Below, piece by piece: positions 33,216 through 44,496 of a DNA stretch of 64,000 nucleotides. Position 1 is the stretch's first letter, and each line of letters begins with the position of its first letter. Source of the DNA: Nothopassalora personata. Taxonomy: Eukaryota; Ascomycota; Dothideomycetes; Mycosphaerellales; Mycosphaerellaceae. The notes under the pieces are model-generated. The model was not told where the DNA came from and did not search any database. It worked only from the letters and a program-made list of their open reading frames with translations. The stretch is from contig CM066288.1 in assembly GCA_033816765.1 (NCBI GenBank), positions 1,302,001-1,366,000 on the forward strand, given 5' to 3'. The position numbers and the translations under genes were made by a program.

Positions 33216-34721
33216 CTGTCCTTCCTATATATACTAGTTATGTAACTGCAATAGCTACTCTAGACCTCCTATATAGTTATCTCTAGTCCCTATTACTATT
33301 AGAGCTGTACTCCTAATTAGATAATAAGTCTAATTAGTCATTAATTGCTATAGTAATCCTCTTCCTAGGGGATTTACTACCCTTCACCTTCTTTACCCTA
33401 TCCTTTAGGGTGTCTTTACCCTTCTTAGACCTATTCCTAGGATTCTTCTCTAGATGCTACTTATAGCAGTTCGCGTTAGTGTGCTTATGTAAGTACTATA
33501 TACACTGCTTATTATTATTCTTGCTTAAGAATGCTCTAACAAAGCCATTACTAGGCTTATAGGTAGTAGGTACTTACTCCTTACTAAGAGTTGTAACCAT
33601 TCTCTCTAGGGTACTTAATTCTAGGGGATTGTTATGTCTCTATGTCCTTAGCTATTCGATATAGTTTAGACCTTTAATAAAGTACAATCTATAGATGCTA
33701 TCTAGGAGGACAAAAGAGGATTTAAGCCTTAACTTGTTATTAACTAGGGAAGATCTAATGAATTGCTCTATAGTAGTCTTATTGTTATTCACCTATAATT
33801 GAAAGTCTTTATAGTACTTTAATGTATTAGGTCTTGTAGCATCTAGTTTAATGTGCCTAACTGCCTTTAGAGTGTTATACAGATTAATTGTAATAACTAG
33901 CTTATATGTTGCCTTAATTAAATTATACAATTCCTTAGCTAACTTGTCTACATCTCTAAAGTTTAGCCTTAGGGTAGAATCTAATCTAGCTATAATAATG
34001 CTATATGCTTGTATGTCCTCTTTCTTCTATCGCTTGTAGGCAGCTTTGTATCCTGTACTACTAGTAATGTCCTAAGGTGCTTTATTCTAGGTAGTCTTAT
34101 CTTAGACATTCTTAGTTGTATCTTAGGGTTGATTATAAGCTACCCTATTTAGAGCGTACTTTAGGTTAACCTAGTCTAGATTATAGATCACGTATCTAAC
34201 TAGATCCTTCTCTAGCAGTGCGCTAATTAGCATAGATTTCTATACCTAGAACTGCACGCCTTTCCTAAGTACCTAATTGTCCTTAGCGGATCTTACTAGG
34301 TTGCTAGAGGTGTTGTTTCTAAACTCTATACCTAGTCTAGCTCTTTTAGATGCTATACTATAGTACTAGTGCTTAGTGCCGATCTCCTATAGTAGTTCTT
34401 AAATCGATTAGGTAGTTGTCCGTGAAACAAATGTAGGGTTAAGTCTACTAGTAAGGTAAGCTAATCCTTAATAGAGCTTCGATAACGATTTAGGTTTTAA
34501 ATTAGATAGGCAGAGGAGCACTCGGGCTTATAACCTGTTATAAATAGGTATTTAACGAGTACAAGCTTCTAGATTGAAACGATAGGGTGGATTAGAAACC
34601 CTTATGAATTGCCACAAGGTGTGAGACTATCTAGCTATAGAAAATAGTGTAATATAGTATGTATGTGCCAAGTCCTGACTAACATAGACCTTGGTCACCT
34701 GATTCACAACAGAAAGTTGAA

Positions 34722-36062
34722 GGCAGCCGTTACCTTAGTAAACTTAGACTCGCCGTAGGAATTGGCTTTGGCTTCGCCTAGCGCACGCGCTAGGCTCGCT
34801 TAAGCTCGCTTCAGCTCCGTTAAGCACGGTTCTGCACCGTTCAGCCAATTAGAGGGCTAGGAGTGCCAATTCGCGCGGCGAGTCTAAGACCAAATAGGGC
34901 TGTTTTAGTGCATACGAATTTAGCCCTATATACAAATAAGCACTATTACATTCGAAGGCATACATCTCTATTACCACGTTGCTCTACCGCCTTAATAACT
35001 ACTGCATTCGACAGCGCACGCTCGGCGCTTTCAATTGAATCAACAATGGCGTCTACTGCCTATTAGAACGTCCTACAATCACCGTCCGCGCGACACTACT
35101 CCTTATTACACGCATTCGAAGACGTAGAGTTAGAAGGATCATCCGAGGGCTACTCCGACGTCGACATTAACCCTCTAGATAGCGATGAAGAGGAGGATTA
35201 TATCGGATTCCCTCTAAGTATGCTAGCACGCCCGCGCCTACGCCCGACGTCGACACAAACACAGGCAGCACGCGGACCGACTAGACCAACGAGGAGGTAC
35301 ACACGACGGCAGGACGATGGTATACCGGCGTAGGAGAAGTTACAGTCTATCGTGAACCTCTTACGCAGCTATAACTAGAGCCTTCATAAATTCCTATAGG
35401 CCTAGGTAGGCGTAGCGCCTAGCACCTCGAGCTATAGCGCATCGCTCAAGTCAAGGTACTACAGTACTACGGAGTTACGTCGGAAAGCATTGCGTCGTTC
35501 GATTGAACTAGTATACGACACGATAGGCAATTGCGCGCTATACAATGGACTTAATGGGTGTGTATTCGACTTGTTTCGGGTCTCAACGCGCTAACTCGCT
35601 ATAGTACAGGGCTTTTGCTATAGGCAAATCTTGCTTATTTACCCTCGCGCATCGAACAAAAGTGGTTGTGGAGGTGTGGCGTGCTCTACTCGGCCGGTGG
35701 ACGATATTCGATCGAGGTAGGCGATGTTGGATTTTGCATTCGAGGATGTACTTCGTATATAACGCGCTGCCGTATAATCTCGATGTTGATGCCCTCGTAA
35801 TCTCTGCTATCGGCGCTCTTATTTGAATCTGCAGGAGCTCGTTCGGAGGTAGTAGTGAGTTACTATCGCGTCGTGAAATCTAGTAGTGAGGCTGTATTGA
35901 AATGAGGTACACCAAAACACGCCCCATTCGATCTCAGACGCTTCGCCAAGGCTCGCTGGGGCAGAATCACCCGATTGGCTGAACGGTGCTAAACCGTGCT
36001 AAACGGAGCTAAAGGGTGCCGAGCCGAGGAGAAGCGTCTGAGCTTGCTGAGGTAAGGCAGCC
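34722..36062. mobile_element. Decayed terminal-inverted-repeat DNA element
   Basis: The left end (34,722-34,850) and the reverse complement of the right end (35,974-36,062) share GGCxGCC, TTACCT, and a long core of AGCTCCGTT, AGCACGGTT and CACCGTTCAGCCAAT. Each end also holds a nearby inverted pair: CTTAGACTCGCCG (34,743) with CGGCGAGTCTAAG (34,876) on the left, and CTCAGACGCTTC (35,933) with GAAGCGTCTGAG (36,031) on the right. The 1.3-kb unit therefore has hairpin-forming ends. The interior carries the start of a decayed ORF. No clear target duplication is seen, and at 1.3 kb it is too short for a full transposase gene. I cannot assign a superfamily. Confidence 0.65.
35046..35600 (+). pseudogene. 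Decayed N-terminal ORF inside the TIR element
   Basis: From ATG 35,046 the frame reads MASTAY then a TAG, then about 95 clean codons with an acidic run (DINPLDSDEEEDYIGF) and an Arg/Thr-rich part. Further TAG codons follow in EKLQSIVNLLRSYN*SLHKFL, and more coherent sequence with ELRRKALRRSIELVYDTIGN. The TAGs fit RIP of CAG or TGG. It may be the N-terminus of the element's transposase or partner gene; the family is not recognised. Confidence 0.45.
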
Positions 36063-36176
36063 GAGCAAGCTCTTAAGGGACAAGATCAGCGACGCCGCTT
36101 TTACCTATCGCGAGATTCTCGAGCTCTGAAGTGGTCAGCGCGATATAACCGGACGATGCTTTGCATTTCCGGTCTT

Positions 36177-37631
36177 CTACGAAACTACAGCCAACGCACT
36201 CCTCACCTGGAAGTTCTGCTCATTATCAATATGCCACGGCGGCGGACTAACAAAACTAAGCTCAACCCCCCGCCGGAAAATCATAACATGACTACTCCCC
36301 CCATAATGAAACATTCCAATCTCATCCCCCTTTTCCATCCTCGCCCCTTCCTTCACCGTGAACTCGCAGCTACTCACCTCCGCCATACCAATAAACACAA
36401 TCGCCATCATCCCGATCCTTGGATTATCCGCTTGAATGTAGATAATCCCTCTCGTAGCCACCGCTGAGATGTAAGGTTGCGATTCATTGGGAGCTGCTGG
36501 ATCTGGCATGCTAGCGTTCGGCGCGAGGCCCGTGTCGAGGTTCGAGCTGTAGTATGTTCCGGCCACGTGCTCGATCTGGAGGACGCGGCCGCTGACGGGG
36601 GCATGCCAGCGATGGTAGGACAGGGCGCTAAGGTAGGCTTGGTAGACTGTGCCGTTGACGAAGGTGGGTGCGAGGGGTGAAAAGTTGAGCATGTTGGTGA
36701 GGGAGTAGGGTTGTCCTTTTAGGTGGAAATTGTCGAAAAGTTGGACGCCAGATTGGACTTGCAGTGGTGCGGACTCGCACGCATTGGTGATGACTGCTGC
36801 TGGGTTTGGGAATCGATGGTCGAGAGGTCCGTTGTCTGGTGCTTCGATGGGTCGGATGCCGTCGCGGAATTGGCGGACGAAGTAGTCGTCCCAGGAGGTG
36901 TAGCCTAGATAGGGAGCTGAGGCGTTGGGGTACTGGAAAAGTTGTTCGAAGGTATAATTGGTTTTGCCATCGTTACCGGCTTGGGCTATGACTTCTTTGC
37001 CGTCTCTTGACAGCCAGCCGCTCAGGCATGGTTGGGAGGCTGGGCTGCGGAGGAACTTGGCCCAGGCATACAGAACCTTTTGGAGTGCTGTATTGACGAT
37101 GGGAGAAAGAAAGAACTGGTTGCCTGAGAGTGTGCCAATTGGCCAATCGAGAATGGCGTTTATGGGAAAGCCGACCAGTCCCATTGCAGTGGTTGGCTGG
37201 TGTCTGTCAAAGAAGGGAGGTCCTTCTTGCATGATGTGATTTAGCACAACAAGCATCTCATCGAAGCTACGCAGGGTAGGAGCTCCCGTTGGATCCATGT
37301 TGTATGGGCCATGACGAGGCAGTTCCTCAAACATGGCATTAGCCAGTATGGCCAGATCTGAGTGGTTATAGACGACGTCTCGGAAGTCTTGCAACACCGG
37401 GTTGATCGATTGTGGCGGATCCCTCAGCACCATCTCCCTCTGATAAGCTAGCCAGCGCCGTACGTCACTCCTATCTCTTGACTTCCATTCATCGCTGGAC
37501 GACTGAACTCGTCGTACTGGGTCTGTAACAAGTCCTTTACCCTCTACAGCCTCCGGACGGGGGGGTCTTGCCACTAAAGCAGCGTTCCATATTGCGGACA
37601 GCAGTAACAACACAGCCCGGATGTGATACAT
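36177..37631 (-). CDS. Secreted phosphatidylserine-decarboxylase-like protein
   Basis: A single-exon gene. I prefer the ATG at 37,631 (484 residues) over 37,670 because it puts a signal peptide at the very N-terminus (MYHIRAVLLLLSAIW, then ALVA). About residues 35-190 match the extra N-terminal domain of fungal PSD-like enzymes, and 230-484 are the decarboxylase fold, with YHRWHAPVSGRV in the core. The self-cleavage site that makes the pyruvoyl cofactor is LGST in classical PSDs; here it reads GGSS at about residues 444-447, the variant I recall for the PsiD-type amino-acid decarboxylases. It may act on an amino acid or lipid outside the membrane; the substrate is open. Several NxT/NxS sites (NYT, NAS, NGT) fit secretion. 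The 3' end lies 115 bp from the TIR element. Confidence 0.8.
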   Translation of the reverse strand: MYHIRAVLLLLSAIWNAALVARPPRPEAVEGKGLVTDPVRRVQSSSDEWKSRDRSDVRRWLAYQREMVLRDPPQSINPVLQDFRDVVYNHSDLAILANAMFEELPRHGPYNMDPTGAPTLRSFDEMLVVLNHIMQEGPPFFDRHQPTTAMGLVGFPINAILDWPIGTLSGNQFFLSPIVNTALQKVLYAWAKFLRSPASQPCLSGWLSRDGKEVIAQAGNDGKTNYTFEQLFQYPNASAPYLGYTSWDDYFVRQFRDGIRPIEAPDNGPLDHRFPNPAAVITNACESAPLQVQSGVQLFDNFHLKGQPYSLTNMLNFSPLAPTFVNGTVYQAYLSALSYHRWHAPVSGRVLQIEHVAGTYYSSNLDTGLAPNASMPDPAAPNESQPYISAVATRGIIYIQADNPRIGMMAIVFIGMAEVSSCEFTVKEGARMEKGDEIGMFHYGGSSHVMIFRRGVELSFVSPPPWHIDNEQNFQVRSALAVVS

Positions 37632-40430
37632 GGTCAGTCCCTTCGCAGCACACCCAAGGATCAACGCCACGAAACCAGAAGAGTTGGAGATTTCGACATT
37701 CTGATACTTTATGAGTTGGAAAGACTTCCATGAGTCTGTCTGCGTCCAACGGCACTTACGCGTCGATCATCAATTGAGCGACTCGGAAACATCGAAATTA
37801 CGAACCGTTAAGTGATTTTGTGTTTAGATTTTTGGGTCATCACGTCACTTTGTGGTGCTGTGGAGAATCCGCCCTGCATACACTTCGAAATGGCGCGAAG
37901 TGTGCTTCACTGTTTCATCATTGGCTGGCTACCACATTGAGTAACATGTCGCGTGAGAAGAAAGTCGCGCAGAAGATTCTTTCTCCGGATCCTTTGACTC
38001 CCGAAGTTACGACGCTGCTCGTGGGCTTCATGAGATTGCACCGAGATCCCAATAAGGCGATGGGATCAGTAGCTTCGTCGTGGCAAGATCACCGTGAAAA
38101 GAACCGCCAGCAGGGACATGGACAATCGAAAGAGGTAGTTCCCGACACCTGAATTGAACGGTCGACGATTGGAAGCCGTGAAGTGAAAAGGCGGTGTGGC
38201 GCACAAGGAGAGAGGACTTTGGTCGAGCTGGCACACGACATCAAGTAGGCCGGAAACAGGAGTCTTCTGGTCTGTAGGGCGTGTTTGAGTGTGGCCGTCG
38301 TCAAGGATGAGCTTTCTTCTGCCATTTCCTTGCTCCGCCACACTATGTTAGCACACCCGCGGCATCATTCCTCTCAAGGGAAAGGATGCTGATGTTCATA
38401 GACTGCTTGAAAGACAATGTCGTCCTTATTAGTGCTGGTCGAGGTATTGATATGATCCGTTACGGCATCCAGTTCGTTGCTACTCACCTGAAGCAAGGAA
38501 CCGACTGTCCTGTCCGGTCCAAGTGAAGACAAGAATGTGTTCAGCGAAACGAAAGTCTAGCAGTCAGTCGCAGGAAAAACTCTGGGAACGTGGGCAAGGA
38601 CCGCCGTGTGAGGGCATCGAGCACCCGATCTCGATACTCCCGGGTCGGTTTGCATCAGGCAAGAGCTGTCCTCTACAGGAAGGTGCATGATTGCAGAGCG
38701 CGATGCGGTAATCTTCCTGCGTACACGTCACATGGATAACAAGGAGACTTCTCTGTGTTCCGCACCCAGTTCCAGTCACTTGTAACAAAGTATGGTGTAA
38801 TCCGAGTCTGGAGTGATCCTCGAAAGGATTGATGGCATAAGATATGCTCCATCGAATGGTCATCTCCTCGAAGTCTCGGAGCGAGCTTCAAAGATCCACG
38901 TGCTCGAGTCGAACAAATGGTTGTTGTCGACTGCCCGTGCGAGGCCTCATGCGTCGTCCTGGCGTAATCGTGCTAGCCACGATTTATGGACTTCGCTTCC
39001 TCCACAATTAAGAGCTCTGTCCATAGTGGCGGCACCTGGACGGCCTGAAACGCCTCAAAAAGCGGAAGGGGTTTGATGCACACAAGGAAGTCCATGTTGG
39101 ATGCCGGGTGCGGAGAGCGTGTCCTCGAAGTATGATGCAACGTCAAGCACTCGTCTGACCTCGAGTACGTACGCTGCTGTCGTCTGCCGGCAGACATCGA
39201 ATATCTTGCGGACTCTCAAGTCGACGGCTTTTCGAGCTGACGCTACTGCTGTACATCATGGGACACAGCAGGGGTTTGGCGTATATTTAAAGTGCGTGCA
39301 GGGTAGCTCTAGGAGCATAGCTAACGCCGCAAAAGAAATGTGGCCACTAGGAATGGCGCAATGATATCGTACCCTCGAGTCAGGCACTTTATCCGCGAGC
39401 AAGGCAGGTCAGCTTGCCTTCACCGCGACGCTCGCGAGGGCAATGCACTCATGCAGAAGGCTCGGGTGGTTGCAATCAGCGAGGCGTGCGGACTGCAGAT
39501 TAATGGTGGCAAGAGGAGAGTCGTCCATTGCTAGTTTCATGTGAGATAGTTTCCGCTCTGCATGGCTTGGCAGAAATAATACTCGAAGTGTTGCATCGGC
39601 AATGTCGGAGGTGATTTAAGTTGAGGAGACGTCTTGATGTTTCGTTGCGGAGTGAATACACGGCAAAGCTTTTGAGCTTGCCCGCGTGGCGCTGGAAAGT
39701 GGTTATGATGGCATAGCGGACGCGGAGGGTTTCGTGAGGACCATGGGCGTTTCAAGACCGCCAGCGTGCTGCTCTCAATCGTGATTTCTTAATGATGATG
39801 TTTGTCTGTTTGGTTCAGTTTTGATGGCGAGAGCTACGTGGTAGGTGGGTGAATGCCATGAAGGGAGTCGTCTAACCTGAGATGAGCTTCCTGGCAACAA
39901 GGCACGAAACCCGATCTCGACTTCGCCGGCTCGAAACAACCAACTCAAGATCGAGCACCTCATCCACGAGAAGTGGATCGATCTGCGTATCCTCAATGCT
40001 TCCGTACGCCTCATTTCGAAGACGAGAAGAGCATAGTCCATATAACTGCTTGATCATGCGAATCAAGACGAGCTGCCGCATAACATCTGCTTACCTGCTA
40101 GATAGTAACAGGCGCGAGGGCCCGGCAGAAGGCGCAATTGGCATTGGGTGGAGCAGGATGCCGTCTTTGCCTCCCTGCAATAGACGCGCCGCGCGCTGGT
40201 GGCTGCTGCAATTCGTCCGCAGCTGCTGCGGGTTGCGTGGAGGACTCGGCGGGCCACAGTAGAGTGAGCGGAAGCTAGCCAGAAGACGAGACGAGACCGA
40301 CCGAAGTGGGTACAGGACGAGGTTGTGCATGAAGCTAGCTGGCTGGAGGCAGTGGAGGGCCGGGAGGAACATACAGTAGAATCAGCTGCTGTTTGCATGT
40401 GCATGTATGTATGCGTCCTGCAGCGAGCGA
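37632..40430. other. Long intergenic stretch without a convincing gene
   Basis: Short ORFs on both strands (for example 37,947-38,152 plus and 40,081-39,872 minus) lack recognisable domains, introns or codon-like structure. I see no RNA gene or transposon. It may hold regulatory DNA or a non-coding transcript. Confidence 0.4.
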
Positions 40431-40491
40431 TCACAGCATTAACACATTAGAAAAACAAGGCGTCGGCGGCAGCGAGAACGTGGCTCGCAAG

Positions 40492-40524
<33 letters not shown>

Positions 40525-41286
40525 TAATCTGTTTGAGCTCTGGGGGACGTGTGCTTGTGGGCGTTGACACAACGCTCTTCGGTACGGTATGTCCAGGAGG
40601 TCGCCTGAGGAGGAGTCTCCACAGATATGTACATAGTTGTGTAGCTGTGCTGAGGAGGCATATTTTTACCAGAGATTGAGATCGGGGCTCCACTGCTGCA
40701 AAAGCTTCTTTCCCCAGTGCATGTGTGTGTGTGCTGCAGCCAACGCGAGGGGGTGGGCACCAGCGGGCTCTACGGCATGATACATGGGTTCGAATACGAC
40801 TGCAGTGCAATGGAGCAGAGAGTATTGTATGTCGACTCGTGCGGCAACTTCACGTCGAGGCGACTGTTTAGATGACAGGGCGAGGCGAGAAAAGACGCGC
40901 AGGTCAGAAGTGTTGGGCATGCTGTCCGCTGCGGCATGGAAGATGACAAACACGAGGCGTTGACGGTAGATATGTTAGTTAGTAGAGTGATGTTCTATCC
41001 GAGAAGCGTGAGAAGATTGCACCGAAAGCATGATGATGATACTGTACTGTACAGTATCCGCACCGCAATAGAATACAGTAGTCTTGTCTCCTCGTGTGCG
41101 GGCGAGCCCGGCCATCATTTCTGCGGCAGGGGCTTGTGCGGACTAGGAATAGCGGCTGATCGCTCGTTTTGGTGGATGGACTGCTGGCAGGGCAGACGGG
41201 GCGAGGAGAGAGAGAGAGAGAGAGAGAGAGGGAGCAGAAGGTGCTGCTGCTGCATCCATCTCTCGACCATCACATCACACCGAGAC

Positions 41287-41322
<36 letters not shown>

Positions 41323-42214
41323 CTCACTGCTCTTGTTTCTTATTATTGTCGTGCTTGTCATCCTATCCGGCGCTTCTTGTAGCCAACAAGGCTGGTGGTT
41401 TGCCTACAACACAGCTTTGTGGGGCCGTTAGAGCGTGCCGTACCTGTCGCTTTCGCTTGCATTCCGCATCAACATCTCAGGAGGAAATACGGCGCTGCCT
41501 CCTTCGACTTCGACCTTTCCACCTCCGCCGACACGAACGCTGAACAGCCACATCATCGACGACGACGACGACCCGCACGCCATCACTTCACTCGAACATA
41601 CATATATCGCGCGTGGCAGTCACACCAATTGCCGCTGCCGCTGATGTCGCTCTGAGGCCGCCAGCGCTCCGGCAGGACGCCCTTTCCTCCACGCCTGTGG
41701 CTCCCACACCCACACCCACACCCACTGCCCATCTCACTTCACAAGGTACGTGTCGAGCGCGCCTACTCCCGCATCACGCTGTGCACACACCACCAGAGCA
41801 TATACGCACCCTTTGCACCCACACCCCACAAGAACATACGCACACACATACACAACCGGCGGCGAGGAGTGCCTGTGCCGGTCTCACCGCCGCTCCGCCC
41901 TGCAACGAGCACGCTTCTGCTACATGTCTTGAACAGCTCCACATCTGCCTTGCCATCAGTCAGGGGCCTTATCCACCACCACCACCACCAGCTGCAACAT
42001 CACGTCCCGCCCGCTGCCTGCCGTCTACACTCTTTTCGTCGGCATCGCTGCACCCTCCACCAGCACCCGCGTACCATTGATCGCTCCCGACACCGATACT
42101 GACTGCTGGCCGGCTCAGACCATAAAGTAGATCCATTCTCGCCAAACTTTATTCGCACATACATTACTCTTCGCCATTGCATTCCCACGCACGCCTGCCA
42201 CGACGCCTGATCCG
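40431..42214. promoter_or_regulatory. Microsatellite-rich upstream region / probable long 5' leader of the Bni4-like gene
   Basis: Contains (GAT)n at about 40,494-40,524, (GA)n at about 41,204-41,232, (CT)n running into (AC)n at about 41,285-41,322, and CCCACA repeats near 41,705. The last 600 bp are pyrimidine-rich, as in fungal leaders, with a GTACGT that could be a 5'-UTR intron donor at about 41,745. No coding gene is supported. Confidence 0.45.
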
Positions 42215-44496
42215 ATGGCTGAGGTACTGCCGCCTCCTATGACACCGACCAGCACCATCTCCATGTTGCACTCCCGACCCTCATCCTCCGACGCGTTCAG
42301 CGGCTCATCACAACAATATCCGCAGGCACCTCGCATGGCGCAGTCCTCGAGGAGCATGTATAATGCATCAAATACTGGCTACAGAGGCACATCGGCCGCG
42401 CCCGTGCAGCCATATGCGTTTCAGTCAACGCCCAATCTGCGGCAGGACAATACCCGGAGCCCCTCGGCTCCATCAACATCACATGGCGCCATCGGAAGCG
42501 GTAGGCATACACACACGCAGTCGGCCTCTGCGTCCTCGACCACTTCGTCAGATGCATCTTCCCAACCGTCGGCCAAAGACGACTCGGTCATGGGCTCGCG
42601 TAACGGCTCCCTCATCAACCTCTCCTCGAGTGTTCCGGATCTGTCGTTGACCACGTTTGACCAAGTAGCGAAACCCTCACCAGATCGATATCGCCGTCCA
42701 GCGCAGAAGCGAACCGAGTCGACCCAATCGGGCAATGTCACTCCCAAGGCGTCCTCGCCTCAACTTGGCAGTTCCGTGCAGCCGTCTGGCTCGGGGATGG
42801 CAAGTGTGAGCCATCTGGTACAGCAGCATCCATCCGCGGCGGATGACATGGAGCTGGGCAAGTCTACCGAGTCCGGTCTCGCGAAGAGATACCGTCGTCG
42901 AAGCGTGAACAACTTTGATGCCTCGGCTTTGCAAGTCGCAGATCCTAGTGCTCGGCCTTCAGCTGGACATGGCACCGCTTCCTCAACTCCGAGCACCATT
43001 CGACCAGTGTCTTTCCACTCGAGATCTGGGAGCGACGACAGTCAGTCTTCGCAACGAAAGAGTGGCAAGGAGAATGCGAAGCCTGCATCCCTAGGACAAG
43101 CGGAGCAGAAGGCTGTCAACGTACCTGCGCGGGGATCATCAGAAGCCGGCAAACGCTTGAAGTCACCTTCACCGCTTTCGAAGCAGACTGTAGAGGACAA
43201 TGATCCAACGCCGGTTGGGTCGCCAGTCAAGCAAAAGACCTACGCTGCAGCAGCTCAATCTGCCATGCAGACTCCGTCAGCTGCAGCAGCACAACTCGCT
43301 GCCGTGTCTGACAAGGACCTTAATAAAGGCATGAAGTCTCGATTACGGCGTGCTTTCTCCTTTGGCAGTGCACAAGAGCTTCGCCGGGCAACGGAGAACA
43401 GTGCTGCAAGAGCCAATTTCGGTCCTGCTGCCACTTCTCTGCAGACTTCACATGCTCAGAACGCGCAGGCGCAACATCAACATCAGATCGATGATGAGCT
43501 TGATGCTGAACAGCTTGAAATTGCTCGCCGGCAGGAGGCAGCTGGAATTGGTGCAGGCATCTACTCCGGTCAAGGTGGCTTCACTGGCTCGACGGACAAC
43601 CTCTCGATCTCTTCTACTGCCTCATCAGCGTCCATGATGTTGCGCAAGATGGGTCGTGGTGCGAAAAAGAGTGCTAGAAGCATCAAGGGTCTGTTCCGGC
43701 CTAAATCAGTCATTGGCGTACCAGCAGCCGATGCTCCAATTTCGGCCACGAATGCCGCCGTGCAGCCGAGTGTAGGCTCGGTCTCAATGGTCAATGTGGA
43801 AGCAGAGAGACAAAAGGTCAATGTCAACGAACACCCGGGGGCCAATCCACACGGTATCACCGGCTTCCCGAAACTGGAACGAAACTCAATCGACGCGGCT
43901 AACGGTGTGATGCACATATCGCGCGGATCCGCTGATGGATCAGACTCACTATCGCGCCGAAGCATTGTTGGGAGTGATAAGGACCGAGCTGAGGTCCTCG
44001 CGGCTGTGAAGAAGGGCATACTGAAGCGATCTGGAACTGGATCTCCAAGCGCCTCGCCGGTGATCAGACCTGCCGACAGCCTACAAGCCGTGACAATCAC
44101 GACTGAGAGCCCGGCATCGAGCATGCCCAGCACACCCAGAGATGGGCAAAGCCGGAGTGAGTCGATGAGGAATGCTCCCGTCAGCGGAGATTACTTTGCT
44201 CCAAGGCTGACGAGAAGTGTGGCCAACACGCCCAATGGCAGTGCTCGCTCAATAAGCTTCAGCCCTCGAATTCAGTTCCACGACGCTTGGTCCAGCTCCG
44301 AGTATGACCGTCGTGGCGAGATTGCAACATGCAATCGCTTGACGCCCATGCTCGCACAGCAGATCAAGGAGGAACTGAACACCTTCAAGATGGTATGTCA
44401 ACATTCAGTCGATGACGTTTGTGACTGCCTTGCTAACACAAGTTTTAGGAGATGGAAGTCCATGAAATGAGCAAGCCTCACACGCACTTCTTCTGA
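42215..44496 (+). CDS. BNI4: Bni4-like septum / bud-neck protein
   Basis: Exon 1 is 42,215-44,392 and exon 2 is 44,449-44,496, with a 56-bp intron (GTATGT, branch CTAAC, acceptor TTTTAG). The product is 741 residues. Most of it is low-complexity Ser/Pro/Ala/Gln sequence, as expected of a disordered scaffold, with basic patches (KSRLRRAFSF, MLRKMGRGAKKSARSIKG). The recognisable part is the last 65 residues: RSISF at 678-682, an (R/K)xxF-type docking site for protein phosphatase 1, then EYDRRGEIATCNRLTP, EELNTFKM and, across the intron, EMEVHE ending THFF. I know this tail from yeast Bni4 and Aspergillus BniA, which recruit Glc7/PP1 and chitin synthase to the neck or septum. Without the second exon the frame would run to a non-conserved end. 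The role is by homology of the tail only. Confidence 0.75.

Larger units (their letters stand above)
27070..34711 (-). mobile_element. Ty1/copia retrotransposon copy 2, RIP-mutated, split by the young LTR element
   Basis: Inverted relative to copy 1 and more complete. It starts at 34,711 with the shared TGTTGTGAATC end, has gag at about 34,100-33,350 with a zinc-knuckle-like motif, is interrupted at 33,220-30,757, and continues with protease and integrase (30,740-29,600). Reverse transcriptase carries LLYVDD at about 28,032-28,050, and an RNase H region with LDISY near 27,700 follows. A stop-rich tail ends near 27,080. I found no matching 3' LTR at 26,830-27,080. The region shared with copy 1 differs mostly by transitions. 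The longest frame is 86 codons (30,535-30,275). Confidence 0.8.

Noticed and set aside
37820..38152. 110-codon plus-strand ORF upstream of the PSD-like gene.
   Set aside because: No recognisable domain; its later part (from ATG 37,947) is slightly more gene-like, but overlapping minus-strand ORFs are equally long.
41613..42080. 155-codon Pro/His/Thr-rich plus-strand ORF.
   Set aside because: Low-complexity translation of the pyrimidine-rich leader of the Bni4-like gene.
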